The notes under the pieces are model-generated. The model was not told the DNA's origin. It saw only the letters and a list, made by a program, of their open reading frames with translations, and did no database searches. This document shows positions 26,377 to 36,477 of a stretch of DNA of 64,000 nt, one piece after another (the stretch's first letter is position 1; every line of letters starts with the position of its first letter). Made by a program: the position numbers and the translations under genes. The DNA comes from Pseudoduganella rivuli (GTDB taxonomy: Bacteria; Pseudomonadota; Gammaproteobacteria; Burkholderiales; Burkholderiaceae_D). The stretch is taken from positions 110,265 through 174,264 of the forward strand of contig NZ_WKJJ01000001.1 in NCBI RefSeq assembly GCF_009674485.1, written 5' to 3'.

Positions 26377-27363
26377 ATGGACCCAGCCAAGCCGAAGTTA
26401 CTGGACCAAGTACGGGATCGCATCAGGTTCAAGCATTACAGCATCCGCACGGAAGCGTGCTACCTCGACTGGATACGCCGCTACATCCGCTTCCATAATC
26501 GCCGGCACCCCACCACGCTGGATGCAGCACATGTAACGGCTTTTCTGACACACCTCGCGGTCAACGGCAAAGTAGCGGCCTCTACGCAAAATCAGGCCCG
26601 CAGCGCCCTGCTTTTCCTCTACAAGGAAGTACTGAATATCGAACTGCCCTGGCTGGATGGCGTCGTCAATGCCAAGGTTCCGCAGCGCTTGCCTGTGGTG
26701 CTGACCACGGACGAGGTCAAAAGCATCCTCGATCGCGTCGAAGGGACGCCCGGATTGATGCTCAGGCTGATCTACGGCAGCGGCATGCGCATCATGGAAT
26801 GCATGCGCTTGCGCGTCAAAGACATTGACTTCACCCGTCATGAAATTCTCGTCAGGGAGGGCAAAGGCAACAAGGATCGCGTCACCATGCTACCGGTTTC
26901 GATAACGGTGCAGTTGCGCCAGCATTTACTGCGCGTGCAGGCCTTGCATAACGACGATCTCGCCGAAGGGTATGGCGAGGTGTATCTTCCCACCGCGCTG
27001 GCCCGAAAATACCCAGATGCGGCTCGGGAATGGGGATGGCAATATGTTTTCCCATCGATTAAGCGCTCCGCCGATCCGCGCTCGGACGCCATCCGCCGCC
27101 ATCACGCGGATGAGAAAGCTCTGCAGCGCGCCATGCGCCAGGCTGTGCGCGATGCCCACATAGCCAAGCCCGCCACGCCGCATACATTGCGCCATTCCTT
27201 CGCCACCCATTTACTACAAGCCGGCTACGATATCCGCACCGTGCAGGAATTGCTCGGCCATCAGGACGTCAGCACAACCATGATCTACACCCATGTGCTG
27301 AACCGGGGCGGACGCAGTGTCATCAGCCCGCTGGATCAGGGGCCGCATTCACCGCTGGGCTGA
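26377..27363 (+). CDS. intI: Integron integrase IntI
   Basis: A 328-residue tyrosine recombinase. Catalytic residues are all present: Arg138 ([15 protein letters not shown]), His269 and Arg272 in HTLRHSF, His295 in LLGHQD and nucleophile Tyr304 in MIYTHV. Between the two boxes it has the extra segment that marks integron integrases ([21 protein letters not shown], followed by RRHH), absent from XerC/XerD. The start ATG has GGAGG 5 nt upstream. It should recombine attC and attI sites to capture and shuffle cassettes. It is divergent from the array, as in the standard integron layout. The sequence is full length with no sign of damage. Confidence 0.95.
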   Translation: MDPAKPKLLDQVRDRIRFKHYSIRTEACYLDWIRRYIRFHNRRHPTTLDAAHVTAFLTHLAVNGKVAASTQNQARSALLFLYKEVLNIELPWLDGVVNAKVPQRLPVVLTTDEVKSILDRVEGTPGLMLRLIYGSGMRIMECMRLRVKDIDFTRHEILVREGKGNKDRVTMLPVSITVQLRQHLLRVQALHNDDLAEGYGEVYLPTALARKYPDAAREWGWQYVFPSIKRSADPRSDAIRRHHADEKALQRAMRQAVRDAHIAKPATPHTLRHSFATHLLQAGYDIRTVQELLGHQDVSTTMIYTHVLNRGGRSVISPLDQGPHSPLG

Positions 27364-27384
27364 ACTCCGCGCCAGCCCCGTCAC

Positions 27385-27732
27385 TCAATGCGCCGTCGGC
27401 AACGCATCCCCAAACCACCGCTCCAGCGCCAGCCGCTCGAACACTTCGCGCACCGCATCGCTGTGATGCACGAGCCGCAGTTCCCGGCTTTCATCGCGCG
27501 CCATCAGCTTGGCCAGAATCAGCACCTGGATTCCCGCGCTGTCGATTTCCGTCACGCCAGCCAGGTCCACTTCCAGCACGGCGCAACGCGTCAGTTCCGT
27601 TTGCAGCAGAGACTTCACTTCCGCCGCGCGGTAAATGCTCAGCTCACCGTCGAGTGCGATGTAGCCGATGTCCATGCCGCCACTGATTTCAATGCCGTCT
27701 TCGTCGACGGTCGACATGGCCCGTGCATTCAT
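27385..27732 (-). CDS. STAS-domain anti-sigma factor antagonist-like protein
   Basis: Encodes 115 residues from ATG 27732, which overlaps the CheY stop as ATGA, so it is coupled to it. The STAS fold is clear: LDGELSIYRAAEVKSLL, then LEVDLAGVTEIDSAGIQVL, with the phosphorylatable Ser in DSAG. Such proteins switch partners by phosphorylation. As the last gene of a chemotaxis operon it may modulate chemoreceptor or sigma-factor signalling. It converges on intI with 21 bp between. Confidence 0.88.
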   Translation of the reverse strand: MNARAMSTVDEDGIEISGGMDIGYIALDGELSIYRAAEVKSLLQTELTRCAVLEVDLAGVTEIDSAGIQVLILAKLMARDESRELRLVHHSDAVREVFERLALERWFGDALPTAH

Positions 27733-28097
27733 GGCAGCACCAGCTTTTGAATGGCGCCCAGCAGCACGTCCGGCTTGAACGGCTTCGTCACCCATGCGCG
27801 GGCGCCGGCGGCCTGCCCTTCTTTCTTTTTCGCTTCCTGCGATTCCGTGGTCAGCATGATCACAGGCGTGAACTTGTAGTTCGGCAGTTGCTTGATCTCC
27901 TTGACGAAGGTGATGCCATCCATGACCGGCATGTTGACGTCACAGACAACGAGGTTGACTTTCTGCGCCGGCAGCTTGCAGAGGGCATCGGAGCCGTCCA
28001 CTGCTTCCACCACGTCATAGCCAGCGCCTTTCAGCGCAATCCCCACCACTTGCCGCAGCGAGGCCGAATCGTCGATCACCATGATGGTTTTTGCCAT
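27729..28097 (-). CDS. CheY-like single-domain response regulator
   Basis: A 122-residue receiver domain with no output domain. Acid residues are in MVIDDS, the phospho-acceptor Asp in VVCDVNMPVMDG, the Thr in MLTTES and the Lys in VTKPF, so all switch residues are present. It lies 71 bp after the second chemoreceptor and overlaps the STAS gene. It probably carries the receptor signal to the flagellar motor or to another chemosensory target. It groups with the CheY types found inside large receptor operons. Confidence 0.9.
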   Translation of the reverse strand: MAKTIMVIDDSASLRQVVGIALKGAGYDVVEAVDGSDALCKLPAQKVNLVVCDVNMPVMDGITFVKEIKQLPNYKFTPVIMLTTESQEAKKKEGQAAGARAWVTKPFKPDVLLGAIQKLVLP

Positions 28098-28168
28098 ACT
28101 TTCCTCCCGGAGATTACGTCTACCAAACCGGACGGCGCTGCACCGCGCCCTCCGCCTTTCCTGCCCTG

Positions 28169-30355
28169 CTAAAACCTGGCGAAATGCGCCTCATCCGGAC
28201 CAGGCGCCACGATGCCCTTGGAACTATCGTTGTTGCGCCGTACGGGCGCGCGCGGCGCCGTGACTTTGCGCACCAGTTGCGCCACTTGGCCATGGATGCC
28301 CGAATCGATCTTGAAGAAACTCATGGTGCGCTGCAATTGCTCGGCCTGCCCGCTCATTTCCTCGGCGGTGGCCGCCAATTCTTCGGAACTGGCCGCGTTC
28401 TGCTGCGTGGCCTGCGACAGTTGCTGCACCGCGCCGTTGATCTGCGCGACGCCCGCCGACTGCTCCTCGGAGGCCGCCGAGATTTCCTGCACCAGATCCG
28501 ACGTGCGCTTGATGTTTGGCACCATCTGGCCCAGCAACTGGCCGGCCCGTTCCGCCAGTTGCACGCTGCTGCTGGCGACTTCGCCGATTTCCGCTGCCGC
28601 CACCTGGCTGCGCTCGGCAAGCTTGCGCACCTCGGCCGCCACCACGGCAAAGCCCTTGCCATGCTCGCCCGCGCGGGCCGCCTCGATGGCCGCGTTCAGC
28701 GCCAGCAAGTTGGTCTGATAGGCAATGTCGTCGATGATGCCGATCTTGTTGGCAATCTGTTTCATCGCGGCAGCGGTGGCATTGACCGCTTCGCCGCCCT
28801 CGGCGGCTTCCTGCGACGCCTTGGTTGCCATGCCATCGGTGACCTTGGCGTTTTCCGTGTTTTGCGAAATCGACGCCGTCATCTGTTCCAGCGACGCGCT
28901 GGTTTCCTCCACGCTGGCCGCCTGCTCGGACGATGCCTGCGACAGCGATTGCGCCGTGGCGCTGACCTCTTCCGAAGCGCTGGCCAGCGACTGGGCACCC
29001 TGGTTAACCTCAGTCACTACCTGCAACAGCTTCGACACCGTGTTATTGGCAAACGATTTCAGTTCGCCAAAGCTGCCTTCATATTGCTTGTCGACGGTCT
29101 GGCTCAAATCCCCTTCGGCCAACGCGCCCATCACGCGCACCACGTCGTCGATCGATGCGCCGGTCGTGGCCATCAGCTGGTTCAGGCCCTCCCCCAGCTC
29201 ATTCTGGAATCCCTGCAAACCGGTCAGGTCGATACGGGTCGTGAAATTGCCCCGGTTGGCGGCATCCACCACGCGCTTTTGCGCTTCGATCACGTGATTG
29301 AGCTTGCCGACAGTATTGTTCGCGTATTTCTTCAGCTCGTCGAACGCCCCTTCATAAGGCTTGTCGATGGTCTGCTTCAAATCGCCGGCCGACACCGCGC
29401 CCATCACGCGCACCACGTCCGCCACGCTGGCGCCGGTGGTGGCCATCAGCAGGTTCAAGCCTTCGCCAAGCTCTTTCTGGAAGCCCTGCAATCCGTTCAG
29501 GTCCACGCGTACGTCGAAATTGCCGCGGTTGGCCGCATCCACCGCCCGCTTCTGGCCGTCGACCACCTGGCTCAGCTTGCTCGCCATGTTGCGCATCGCA
29601 TTGAGCAGCTGGCCTGTTTCGTCGGTGGATTTCGACTCGACGTTAATGTTCAGGTCCCCCGCCGCCAGCTTGCCGGCGGCTTCCATCGCCTGGATCACCG
29701 GGACGGTGACGCTGCGGCTGATGAACCATCCCAGCAGAATCCCTGCCAGCGTCGCGCCAACAATGGTGCCGATCATCAGGTTGCGGCTGGTTTCATACAT
29801 CACGGTGGTATCGGTGGATGCCTGTTTGGCGCGCTCTTCCTTCGCCACCGTCAAGTCCGTCAACAGATCGTCGAGCACGTTGGCGGCCGCGGAGACATTG
29901 GCCAGGGCCTGCGCCAGCGTGTCGTCGCGCTTTTGCAAATCCCGGGTGGAGATCATCTGGATCACCGTGCTATTGAGGCGCACGTATTCATCGAGCGCCT
30001 TGGTTGCGTTAGAGAACAATTGCTTGCCGCGCTCGGTCACGAACAAGGGGCGCGCCTTGTCCAGGTAATCCTTCATCGTCGCCAGTGCCTTATTGGCGGT
30101 TTCAAGCTGCTTGTTGCGCTCTTCCGTCGTGCTGGCAAGCAGCGCGTTCGAGCGGGCGCGGCCGACGTAAATCAGGTTGATGTTGGCTTCCTTGATGTAT
30201 GACAGCCCCATCAATTCATGGTCGTACATGCGGTCGGCCGCTTCGTTGATCTTGCCGGCGTTGGTGATCCCCACCACGCCAACCACGATGCTGAAGGCCG
30301 CGATCAGGACAAAGCCACCGATCAGTTTGATACCAATTTTCAGGTTTGCGAACAT
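28169..30355 (-). CDS. Methyl-accepting chemotaxis protein with poly-HAMP linker
   Basis: A 728-residue chemoreceptor: first membrane helix (about 8-28), periplasmic four-helix sensor (about 30-190), second helix (about 192-212), then HAMP and two further HAMP-like blocks ([28 protein letters not shown] with [15 protein letters not shown] linkers). The signalling hairpin carries [17 protein letters not shown]. It ends in DEAHFARF, whose last five residues fit the x-aromatic-x-x-aromatic pattern of CheR/CheB tethers. It lies 14 bp after the other receptor and resembles it along most of its length, so the pair arose by duplication. The ligand is unknown. Confidence 0.92.
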   Translation of the reverse strand: MFANLKIGIKLIGGFVLIAAFSIVVGVVGITNAGKINEAADRMYDHELMGLSYIKEANINLIYVGRARSNALLASTTEERNKQLETANKALATMKDYLDKARPLFVTERGKQLFSNATKALDEYVRLNSTVIQMISTRDLQKRDDTLAQALANVSAAANVLDDLLTDLTVAKEERAKQASTDTTVMYETSRNLMIGTIVGATLAGILLGWFISRSVTVPVIQAMEAAGKLAAGDLNINVESKSTDETGQLLNAMRNMASKLSQVVDGQKRAVDAANRGNFDVRVDLNGLQGFQKELGEGLNLLMATTGASVADVVRVMGAVSAGDLKQTIDKPYEGAFDELKKYANNTVGKLNHVIEAQKRVVDAANRGNFTTRIDLTGLQGFQNELGEGLNQLMATTGASIDDVVRVMGALAEGDLSQTVDKQYEGSFGELKSFANNTVSKLLQVVTEVNQGAQSLASASEEVSATAQSLSQASSEQAASVEETSASLEQMTASISQNTENAKVTDGMATKASQEAAEGGEAVNATAAAMKQIANKIGIIDDIAYQTNLLALNAAIEAARAGEHGKGFAVVAAEVRKLAERSQVAAAEIGEVASSSVQLAERAGQLLGQMVPNIKRTSDLVQEISAASEEQSAGVAQINGAVQQLSQATQQNAASSEELAATAEEMSGQAEQLQRTMSFFKIDSGIHGQVAQLVRKVTAPRAPVRRNNDSSKGIVAPGPDEAHFARF

Positions 30356-30369
30356 GCTTGACTCCTCTG

Positions 30370-32688
30370 TCAGAACCGCGCGAAATGGCTTTCATCAACT
30401 TCCGGATAGGTCGCGCTTTTTGCCACCTGCGGCTCCGCATTCCGCCGCACGGTTGCGCGAGGCGCGGTGCCCTTGCGCAAAGTCAAATGCGGCGGGTGAC
30501 CATGCATGCCCGACTCCACCTTGAAGAAGCCCATCGTACGCTGCAGCTGCTCGGCCTGCCCGCTCATTTCCTCGGCGGTCGCCGCCAGTTCTTCCGAGCT
30601 GGCCGAGTTTTGCTGCGTGGTCTGCGACAGTTGCAGCACGGCGGCATTGATTTGCGCCACGCCGGACGATTGCTCATCGGATGCGGCGGAAATTTCCTGG
30701 ACCAGGTCCGACGTGCGCTTAATATTCGGCACCATCTGGCCCAGCAACAAGCCGGCCCGTTCCGCCAGTTGCACACTGCTGGTGGCGACTTCGCCGATTT
30801 CCGCTGCCGCCACCTGGCTGCGTTCGGCCAGTTTGCGCACTTCGGCCGCCACCACGGCGAAGCCTTTGCCGTGTTCCCCGGCGCGGGCCGCTTCGATGGC
30901 GGCGTTCAGCGCCAGCAAATTGGTCTGGTATGCGATGTCGTCAATGATGCCAATCTTGGCGGCGATCTGCTTCATGGCCGCCGCCGTCGAGTTCACGGCT
31001 TCACCGCCCTCGGCCGCTTCCTGCGCGGCCTTGGTGGCCATGCCATCGGTGACTTTCGCGTTTTCCGTGTTCTGCGAAATCGACGCCGTCATCTGTTCCA
31101 GCGACGCGCTGGTTTCCTCCACGCTGGCCGCCTGTTCGCTGGACGCCTGCGACAAGGCTTGCGCCGTGGCGGACACTTCCTCGGAAGCGCTGGCCAGCGA
31201 ATGGGCGCCCTGGTTGACTTCAGTGACTACCTGCAGCAACTTGGCGACCGTATTGTTGGCATACGATTTCAGTTCGCCGAAACTGCCTTCGTAGTGCTTG
31301 TCGATGGACTTGCTCAGATCGCCATCGGCCAGCGCCCCCATCACGCGCACCACGTCGTCGATCGATGCGCCCGTGGTCGCCATCAACTGGTTCATGCCGT
31401 CACCCAGTTCCTTCTGGAACCCTTTCAAACCCGATGCATCGATGCGGGACGTAAAGTCGCCATGATTGGCCGCCTCCACCACGCGGCGCTGGCCTTCGAT
31501 CACGATGTTGAGCTTGCTGACCGTGCTGTTGGCATAGGTCTTCAGGTTGCCGTAGGCGCCTTCATATTGACGGGAAATGGTCTGGCTCAAATCGCCTTCG
31601 GAAATCGCGCCCATCACGCGGCCCACGTCGTCGATGACGAGATTGAGTTTGCCGATGGTGCTGTTGGTATAGGTTTTTAACTGGTCGAACGCACCCTCGT
31701 ACGGCTTGTCGATGGTCTTGCTCAAGTCGCCTTCGGAGACGGCGCCCATGACGCGCACCACGTCCGCCACGCTGGCGCCGGTGGTAGCCATCAACTGGTT
31801 CAGGCCGTCGCCCAGTTCCTTCTGGAAGCCCTGCAAGCCGTCGGTATCGACGCGCGCGCTGAAGTCGCCCTTGTTGGCAGCCGCAACCGCGGCCTTTTGT
31901 CCTTCGACCACCTGGTTCAGCTTGCCCACCATGCTGCCCATCGCGTTCAGCAATTGCCCGGTTTCATCGCGGCCGCCTTGCGCCACTTGCACGCCGACAT
32001 CGCCCGCTTCCAGCCGCCTGGCCACGTGCACTGCTTCGCGCAGCGGACGGGTGATGCCGATGGTAATCAGGGCTGCGATGATGAGCGAAAGCAATACAGC
32101 CACGGCTGCCACCGTGATCACCAGCGTACGGGTGCTGGTATAGGCTTCGGCGGCGGCGTCGCCGGCCTGGTCCATCAATTCTGACTGGTATTGCGCCAGC
32201 GCTTCCAGCGCAGTCCAGAAGGCTTCATTGGCAGGAACAATTTCCGTGCGCAGATACTCCGCGGCGGCCTTGCGGTCGCTCTTGGCCAGCGCATAAAACG
32301 GTTCATATCGGGGTTCAACAACGGCGCGCTTTTCATTGGCATCTTTCAGCAATTGCCGGCCACGGTCGAGGGTGACCATTTTTTGCAATTTGCCCAGCGC
32401 TTCCGCCATTTCCGTGCGGTTGGTTTCCGCCGCGCGGCGCGCTTTTTCCGCGTCCGCGTCACTGGTGGCAATCAGCATGTTGCGGAACTGGCGCGCATTA
32501 TCGAGGGAATTTTTGACGATTTCCTGCACCAGCACGTATTTGACGTAGCGGTCGTCCAGGATCAGTCTGGTTTGGTCATTGACGCTGGCCAGCCGTTGTA
32601 CCGAGACAACAGCCAATATCAGCAACAACACAACAACACTGCCAAACCCCAACCCTAGCCTGCCGGCTATCTTCAAATTCTTGAACAT
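30370..32688 (-). CDS. Methyl-accepting chemotaxis protein with longer poly-HAMP linker
   Basis: A 772-residue receptor from ATG 32688 with AGGGA upstream; a start 54 bp further out was rejected. Order: membrane helix, four-helix sensor (about 30-190), second helix (about 192-212), HAMP, then at least three HAMP-like blocks, one more than its neighbour (the added unit reads [18 protein letters not shown]). The same signalling hairpin follows. It ends in DESHFARF, again a candidate CheR/CheB tether. It is the first gene of a receptor, receptor, cheY, STAS operon. The sensor half differs from its neighbour, so the ligands probably differ. Confidence 0.92.
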   Translation of the reverse strand: MFKNLKIAGRLGLGFGSVVVLLLILAVVSVQRLASVNDQTRLILDDRYVKYVLVQEIVKNSLDNARQFRNMLIATSDADAEKARRAAETNRTEMAEALGKLQKMVTLDRGRQLLKDANEKRAVVEPRYEPFYALAKSDRKAAAEYLRTEIVPANEAFWTALEALAQYQSELMDQAGDAAAEAYTSTRTLVITVAAVAVLLSLIIAALITIGITRPLREAVHVARRLEAGDVGVQVAQGGRDETGQLLNAMGSMVGKLNQVVEGQKAAVAAANKGDFSARVDTDGLQGFQKELGDGLNQLMATTGASVADVVRVMGAVSEGDLSKTIDKPYEGAFDQLKTYTNSTIGKLNLVIDDVGRVMGAISEGDLSQTISRQYEGAYGNLKTYANSTVSKLNIVIEGQRRVVEAANHGDFTSRIDASGLKGFQKELGDGMNQLMATTGASIDDVVRVMGALADGDLSKSIDKHYEGSFGELKSYANNTVAKLLQVVTEVNQGAHSLASASEEVSATAQALSQASSEQAASVEETSASLEQMTASISQNTENAKVTDGMATKAAQEAAEGGEAVNSTAAAMKQIAAKIGIIDDIAYQTNLLALNAAIEAARAGEHGKGFAVVAAEVRKLAERSQVAAAEIGEVATSSVQLAERAGLLLGQMVPNIKRTSDLVQEISAASDEQSSGVAQINAAVLQLSQTTQQNSASSEELAATAEEMSGQAEQLQRTMGFFKVESGMHGHPPHLTLRKGTAPRATVRRNAEPQVAKSATYPEVDESHFARF

Positions 32689-32891
32689 AATGATGTCCCT
32701 GTTAAGCACAGCGCCTGAAAAACCGACGCCATGTGTTGGCATCGTTAGGAGGAGTAACAGGGGACGCGGGGTTTGGGCGGCCTATGGTTTCCGGCGAAAT
32801 CTTATTCCAGAAAGCAACTCCTGGAATTCATTATGCACATTGATACAGCTCAAAAATCTATCGAAATGTCACACCCGGGGTGGTGCTGCAT

Positions 32892-33047
32892 TCAAACCAG
32901 CTTATTGGCAGGAATCAGCCACCACCCCAGTTGTTCGCGGATACGCTCTGGTGCCGGTGGCGGCGAATGCTCTGCGCGGCGCTGCTGCATCAGGGCGCGG
33001 ACGGCTTCCTTGGAAGGATGCGTGGTATGGGTGGTTTGCTGGCTCAT
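32892..33047 (-). CDS. Small 51-residue protein with strong ribosome site
   Basis: ATG 33047 follows AGGAGG by 5-6 nt, an ideal Shine-Dalgarno setting rare for chance frames. The product is basic and Gln/Pro-rich: SKEAVRALMQQRRAEHS, then PPPAPERIREQLGWWL near the end. It is probably soluble. A longer frame back to 33110 lacks such a site. No family is recognised. It lies alone between the chemotaxis operon and the amidase gene; the flanking 200 bp on each side hold nothing else I can call. Confidence 0.6.
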   Translation of the reverse strand: MSQQTTHTTHPSKEAVRALMQQRRAEHSPPPAPERIREQLGWWLIPANKLV

Positions 33048-33252
33048 GATTGCCTCCTGCGTAGTCACCGTATTGCTGCGGTACGGAGACATGGTGCGCC
33101 GGGGCAGCACTGCGATATGCGTGAAACAAGGGCGGGTTCGCGGTGCTGTTGCAGCTTTAAGTGCACTTGCTAGTAATAGCGACCGGAAACGACTGTTTCA
33201 TTAGCCTAAATTTGTAACACCCGGGCAAACCGTCGCCGCAACGCAACGGCGG

Positions 33253-34677
33253 TTAATTCAGCGCCGCCTCCACCACCGCCGCCGCATCAAACAAACTTCC
33301 TTCCGCCCCCGGCGCGCAGGCCAGCATGACGGCCGGCGCCAACCCGGTGGCGCGGTCCGCGTGCTTCCAGGCGGGGATCGAAATCGCAGGCAAATCGCAA
33401 TAATTACAAAACGTAATCGGCGTCACCAGCCCGTTCGGACCGGGACGCAGCGTCTTGCGGTTCATCCCCCCATGCGGCGGCGCCAGCATGCCCAGCGGCG
33501 GCAACAGCAGGATGCCATCGCTGCCCAGCATGGTGCGGTAGCGGGCGCGGGCCTGCTCAAACGTCGACGCCAGCCGCTGCGCGGCCCCGGCGCTGTGCGG
33601 TTTGATGGCTTGCGCCAGCGTGGCGTTTTGCAGCAGCCACAGGAACAAGCCACGGTCGATCGTGGCGCGTCCCGTCAGTTGCCGCAGCGCTTCGCCCCAG
33701 ACATTGAAGCGCCCCGCTTCCGGTGTGCTGAGCAGGCGCTGCCATTCGTCCGCGCTGTCGTGCAGGATGGCTGCGGGAACCTTGAAAAACAGGCTGCCGA
33801 CGTCGCCAAAGTCAGCCTGGTCGCGGCGCAATCCCGCCTCGAGCAGCGCTTGCCGCGCGCCCGCCAGCGCCGCGCCGATGGCGGCGTCTTCAATCCGGAA
33901 CGGGAATCCGTCCGGCCCGATCAACCGCAAGCCCGCCACGGAGCTTGGTGGCGGCGGCGCCTGTTCGGCAATCACGCTGTAGACCAGGCGCGCATCGCGC
34001 ACGCTGCGCGCCAGCGGACCGATGCCCAGCCAGTTGGCGGTCTCGCCCGTCACGTGGGGCCACGTCCCCTCGCCATTGACAGCGGTGGAACAGGGCTTGA
34101 AGCCGACGATGCCGCAAAACGCGGCTGGGATGCGGATCGAACCCAGAATGTCGGAACCCAGCCCGAACACGGCCGCGCCGGATCCGACCAGCGCGCCATC
34201 GCCGCCGGACGAGCCGCCCGCCACGCGCGCCACGTCGATGGGATTGTTGGTGCGGCCAAAGCGGGGGTTGGTGGTTTCCCCCGTCATGGCGAATTCCGGT
34301 ACGTTGCCGCGCGCGATGATGATGGCGCCTGCCGCTTTCAGTTTCGCGACGACGGCGGAGTCGCGCGTATGCAGTTGCGGCGTCATGCGCATCGAACCAG
34401 CCGTCACGTTGTGGCCGGCGATGCCGAAGGTTTCCTTCACCGAGCAAGGCAAACCGTACAACGGACCGCGTGGCGCCCCGCTTTCCGGCTGTTCGAGTTG
34501 CGCCAACTGTTCATGCGCCTGCGTGCGCAGGATCGCGGTGGCGCCATTGATCGCAGGTTGGGTGGCATCGAGCCGCGCCAGCTGGTTCTCCAGCAATTGG
34601 GCGGCGGACAGTTCGCCGTTATCGAGCATGGTGCGCAGGGCCACGGCGTCGGGTTGCAGATGTGAAGGTCGTTTCAT
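33253..34677 (-). CDS. Amidase-signature enzyme
   Basis: A 474-residue amidase. The Ser-cisSer-Lys triad is visible: Lys in PCSVKETFG (near 80), the Gly/Ser-rich signature GGSSGGDGAL (near 155) and the nucleophile Ser in GSDILGSIRIPAAF. The family hydrolyses small amides or acts on acyl amides, in the cytosol. GatA is less likely because no gatB/gatC genes are present and the C-terminus differs. It is divergent from the lactate dehydrogenase gene, with 103 bp between, and lies alone. The substrate is unknown. Confidence 0.88.
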   Translation of the reverse strand: MKRPSHLQPDAVALRTMLDNGELSAAQLLENQLARLDATQPAINGATAILRTQAHEQLAQLEQPESGAPRGPLYGLPCSVKETFGIAGHNVTAGSMRMTPQLHTRDSAVVAKLKAAGAIIIARGNVPEFAMTGETTNPRFGRTNNPIDVARVAGGSSGGDGALVGSGAAVFGLGSDILGSIRIPAAFCGIVGFKPCSTAVNGEGTWPHVTGETANWLGIGPLARSVRDARLVYSVIAEQAPPPPSSVAGLRLIGPDGFPFRIEDAAIGAALAGARQALLEAGLRRDQADFGDVGSLFFKVPAAILHDSADEWQRLLSTPEAGRFNVWGEALRQLTGRATIDRGLFLWLLQNATLAQAIKPHSAGAAQRLASTFEQARARYRTMLGSDGILLLPPLGMLAPPHGGMNRKTLRPGPNGLVTPITFCNYCDLPAISIPAWKHADRATGLAPAVMLACAPGAEGSLFDAAAVVEAALN

Positions 34678-34780
34678 AGATAAATTTGATCTGGATCAAG
34701 GAAATTATGACTTGCAACTACGACACTATCAACACGGAGGATTGTTTTTTGTATAAATACGTTTTGTTACCGGAGGCGCC

Positions 34781-35713
34781 ATGAAGATCGGCATCGTTGG
34801 CGCCGGCGCCGTGGGTGGCGCGGCAGCCTTTGCATTGATCAACCAGGGCATCGGCAGCGAGATCGTGCTGGTCGACCGCAACGCGGCGCTGGCCGAAGCG
34901 CAGCACCTGGATTTGCTGCACGCCACGCCGTATTGCCACCCGCTACAGGTCCGCTGCGGCGGCTTTGAAGACCTGGCCGGCTGCGCGCTGGTGATCCTGG
35001 CGGCAGGTGTCAGCCAGGCGCCGGGCGAGACGCGCCTGCAACTGCTGGAGCGCAACGCCGCCGTATTCCGCGCCATTGTCCCCGCAGTCGTGCGCCATGC
35101 GCCGGACGCCGTGCTGCTGGTCGCCACCAACCCGCTGGACGTGATGACGCACGTTGCCCTGCGCATCTCCGGCTTGCCCCCTGCCCGCGTGATCGGTACC
35201 GGCACCTTGCTCGACAGCGCCCGCTTCCGCGCGCTGCTGGCCGGGCGACTGGGCGTCGCCACCGCTTCTGTCCATGCGCAGGTGCTGGGCGAGCATGGCG
35301 ATTCGGAAGTGCTGGTGTGGTCCGGCGCGCAGGTGGCGGGCATGCCGCTGCAGCGCTTTGCCGCACTGCAGGGCGTGCGGCTGGATGGCGCCACCATGGC
35401 CGATATCGACACCGGTGTGCGGCGCGCCGCCTACCGCATCATCGACGGCAAGGGCGCGACCTGCTACGGCATCGGCGCCGCGCTGGCCATGCTGGCGCGC
35501 TGCGTGCTGTTTGATGAAAAACGCGTGCTGACCGTCAGCACCCACTGGGGCGACATCGATGGCGTCCCGGATGTCACGCTGTCGATGCCGGTGCAAGTCG
35601 GCGCGCAAGGGGCCACATTTCACATTCCCCCTGCTTTATCGGACACGGAACAGCAAGCCCTGGCGGACAGCGCCCGCGTCATCCGCGCAACGCTGGCGGC
35701 ACTGGATTACTAG
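34781..35713 (+). CDS. ldh: L-lactate dehydrogenase
   Basis: A 310-residue LDH/MDH-superfamily enzyme. The NAD site is GAGAVGGAAA. The specificity loop reads GVSQAPGETRLQLL, with Gln at the position that selects lactate over malate, and the active-site His is in LGEHGDSEV. NPLDVMTH holds the substrate-binding Asn region. It should interconvert pyruvate and L-lactate with NADH. The start has GGAGG 5 nt upstream. Its promoter lies in the AT-rich 100 bp shared with the amidase. No operon partner is clear. Confidence 0.9.
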   Translation: MKIGIVGAGAVGGAAAFALINQGIGSEIVLVDRNAALAEAQHLDLLHATPYCHPLQVRCGGFEDLAGCALVILAAGVSQAPGETRLQLLERNAAVFRAIVPAVVRHAPDAVLLVATNPLDVMTHVALRISGLPPARVIGTGTLLDSARFRALLAGRLGVATASVHAQVLGEHGDSEVLVWSGAQVAGMPLQRFAALQGVRLDGATMADIDTGVRRAAYRIIDGKGATCYGIGAALAMLARCVLFDEKRVLTVSTHWGDIDGVPDVTLSMPVQVGAQGATFHIPPALSDTEQQALADSARVIRATLAALDY

Positions 35714-35820
35714 TGTTTTAACAACAACCAAGTATCAAATTATCTTTCCATACGGAAATAATTTGACTATAATCGCATTACACCAATGCACTTTCTGTTT
35801 CCACAGGAAAATTTGCCAAC

Positions 35821-36135
35821 ATGAAAATTATTCAACTGACCGTCTATGACGACGAAGGCCTGTGCTGGACCATCCCGGCGGAACTGATCGAGACCCGCTT
35901 CCAGGACCATTTGTTCGCCGTCCATAAATCCCTGTCCACTTCCAACAATTCGTGGGTGGTCACCCACGTGGAAACCGGCGCCAGCCTCGCGGAAGGCCAG
36001 GCCCGCATGTCGGTAGTCAATGCCGCGCTGGAAAAACTGAGCCGCGTATCGACGGAACAGTTCAACAAGATCATTTCGCAAACGCGCGAAAAAGTGGCAA
36101 GGGTATCGGGGCAGCCGCAGCGCAAGGCGGCCTGA
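35821..36135 (+). CDS. Small soluble protein, unknown
   Basis: A 104-residue protein after a weak AGGA. It begins with strands (KIIQLTVYDDEGLCWTIPAE), has an internal strand-rich middle (SWVVTHVETGASLAEG) and ends in a helix and basic tail (TREKVARVSGQPQRKAA). No family is recognised. Codon use matches the surrounding core genes. It may be a regulator or chaperone-like protein, but nothing in the sequence proves this. Confidence 0.6.
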   Translation: MKIIQLTVYDDEGLCWTIPAELIETRFQDHLFAVHKSLSTSNNSWVVTHVETGASLAEGQARMSVVNAALEKLSRVSTEQFNKIISQTREKVARVSGQPQRKAA

Positions 36136-36477
36136 CTTCAGTGGCGCCGGCGCGGTCCATCCGCCGCCGGCGCATCGATAAACGGAATCAATGCTTTCAC
36201 GTTTGGCATGGCGTTGAAGGCTTGTCGATCGTGTCCTGATCTCCAGCCAATGCCCGCAGGCATCCGCCTGCATGTGCGCTTACGCGCTGCCCTGCCTCCG
36301 CAGTTTTGCAATACCCGCTTGAATCACGCCAATCACAGGCGCCGCCACGGGCACGCGCACGCTCCAAAATCAACCTGCTGAGCGAATCACCGCCCCCCGT
36401 AGACGTCCCGGGACAAACCCGGATAATCCGCGCTCATACCCCACCTGTCGCCACCTTGACTGACCACGCATCCACGT
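36136..36477. other. Non-coding stretch before the GH2 gene
   Basis: No gene is supported. A GC-rich inverted repeat, GCGCCGGCG...CGCCGGCGC at about 36144-36172, may end transcription of the small gene upstream, although it lacks a T run. The rest probably holds the promoter of the glycosidase gene; I could not fix its elements. Confidence 0.45.

Larger units (their letters stand above)
16522..27363. mobile_element. Chromosomal integron: intI plus minus-strand cassette array
   Basis: An integron-type tyrosine recombinase at the right end is divergent from a run of small genes on the minus strand that are clearly more AT-rich than their surroundings and unrelated to each other. Imperfect inverted repeats with terminal RYYYAAC and GTTRRRY boxes (attC) lie between many genes. 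Gene starts sit a few nt after the GTTRRRY box, and stops lie on or beside the RYYYAAC box, as in mobile cassettes. Clear sites extend from 25724 down to about 19603. From 18.9 to 16.5 kb they are degenerate or absent, so the left border is uncertain; it may end where the c-di-GMP gene stops at 16509. Confidence 0.85.

Noticed and set aside
26377..27363. Integrase as a XerC/XerD or phage integrase
   Set aside because: It has the extra segment between the catalytic boxes that marks integron integrases, and a cassette array with attC sites lies beside it.
28091..31680. Long plus-strand frames opposite the chemoreceptor genes
   Set aside because: They mirror the minus-strand coding and show His/Arg/Gly-rich shadow composition.
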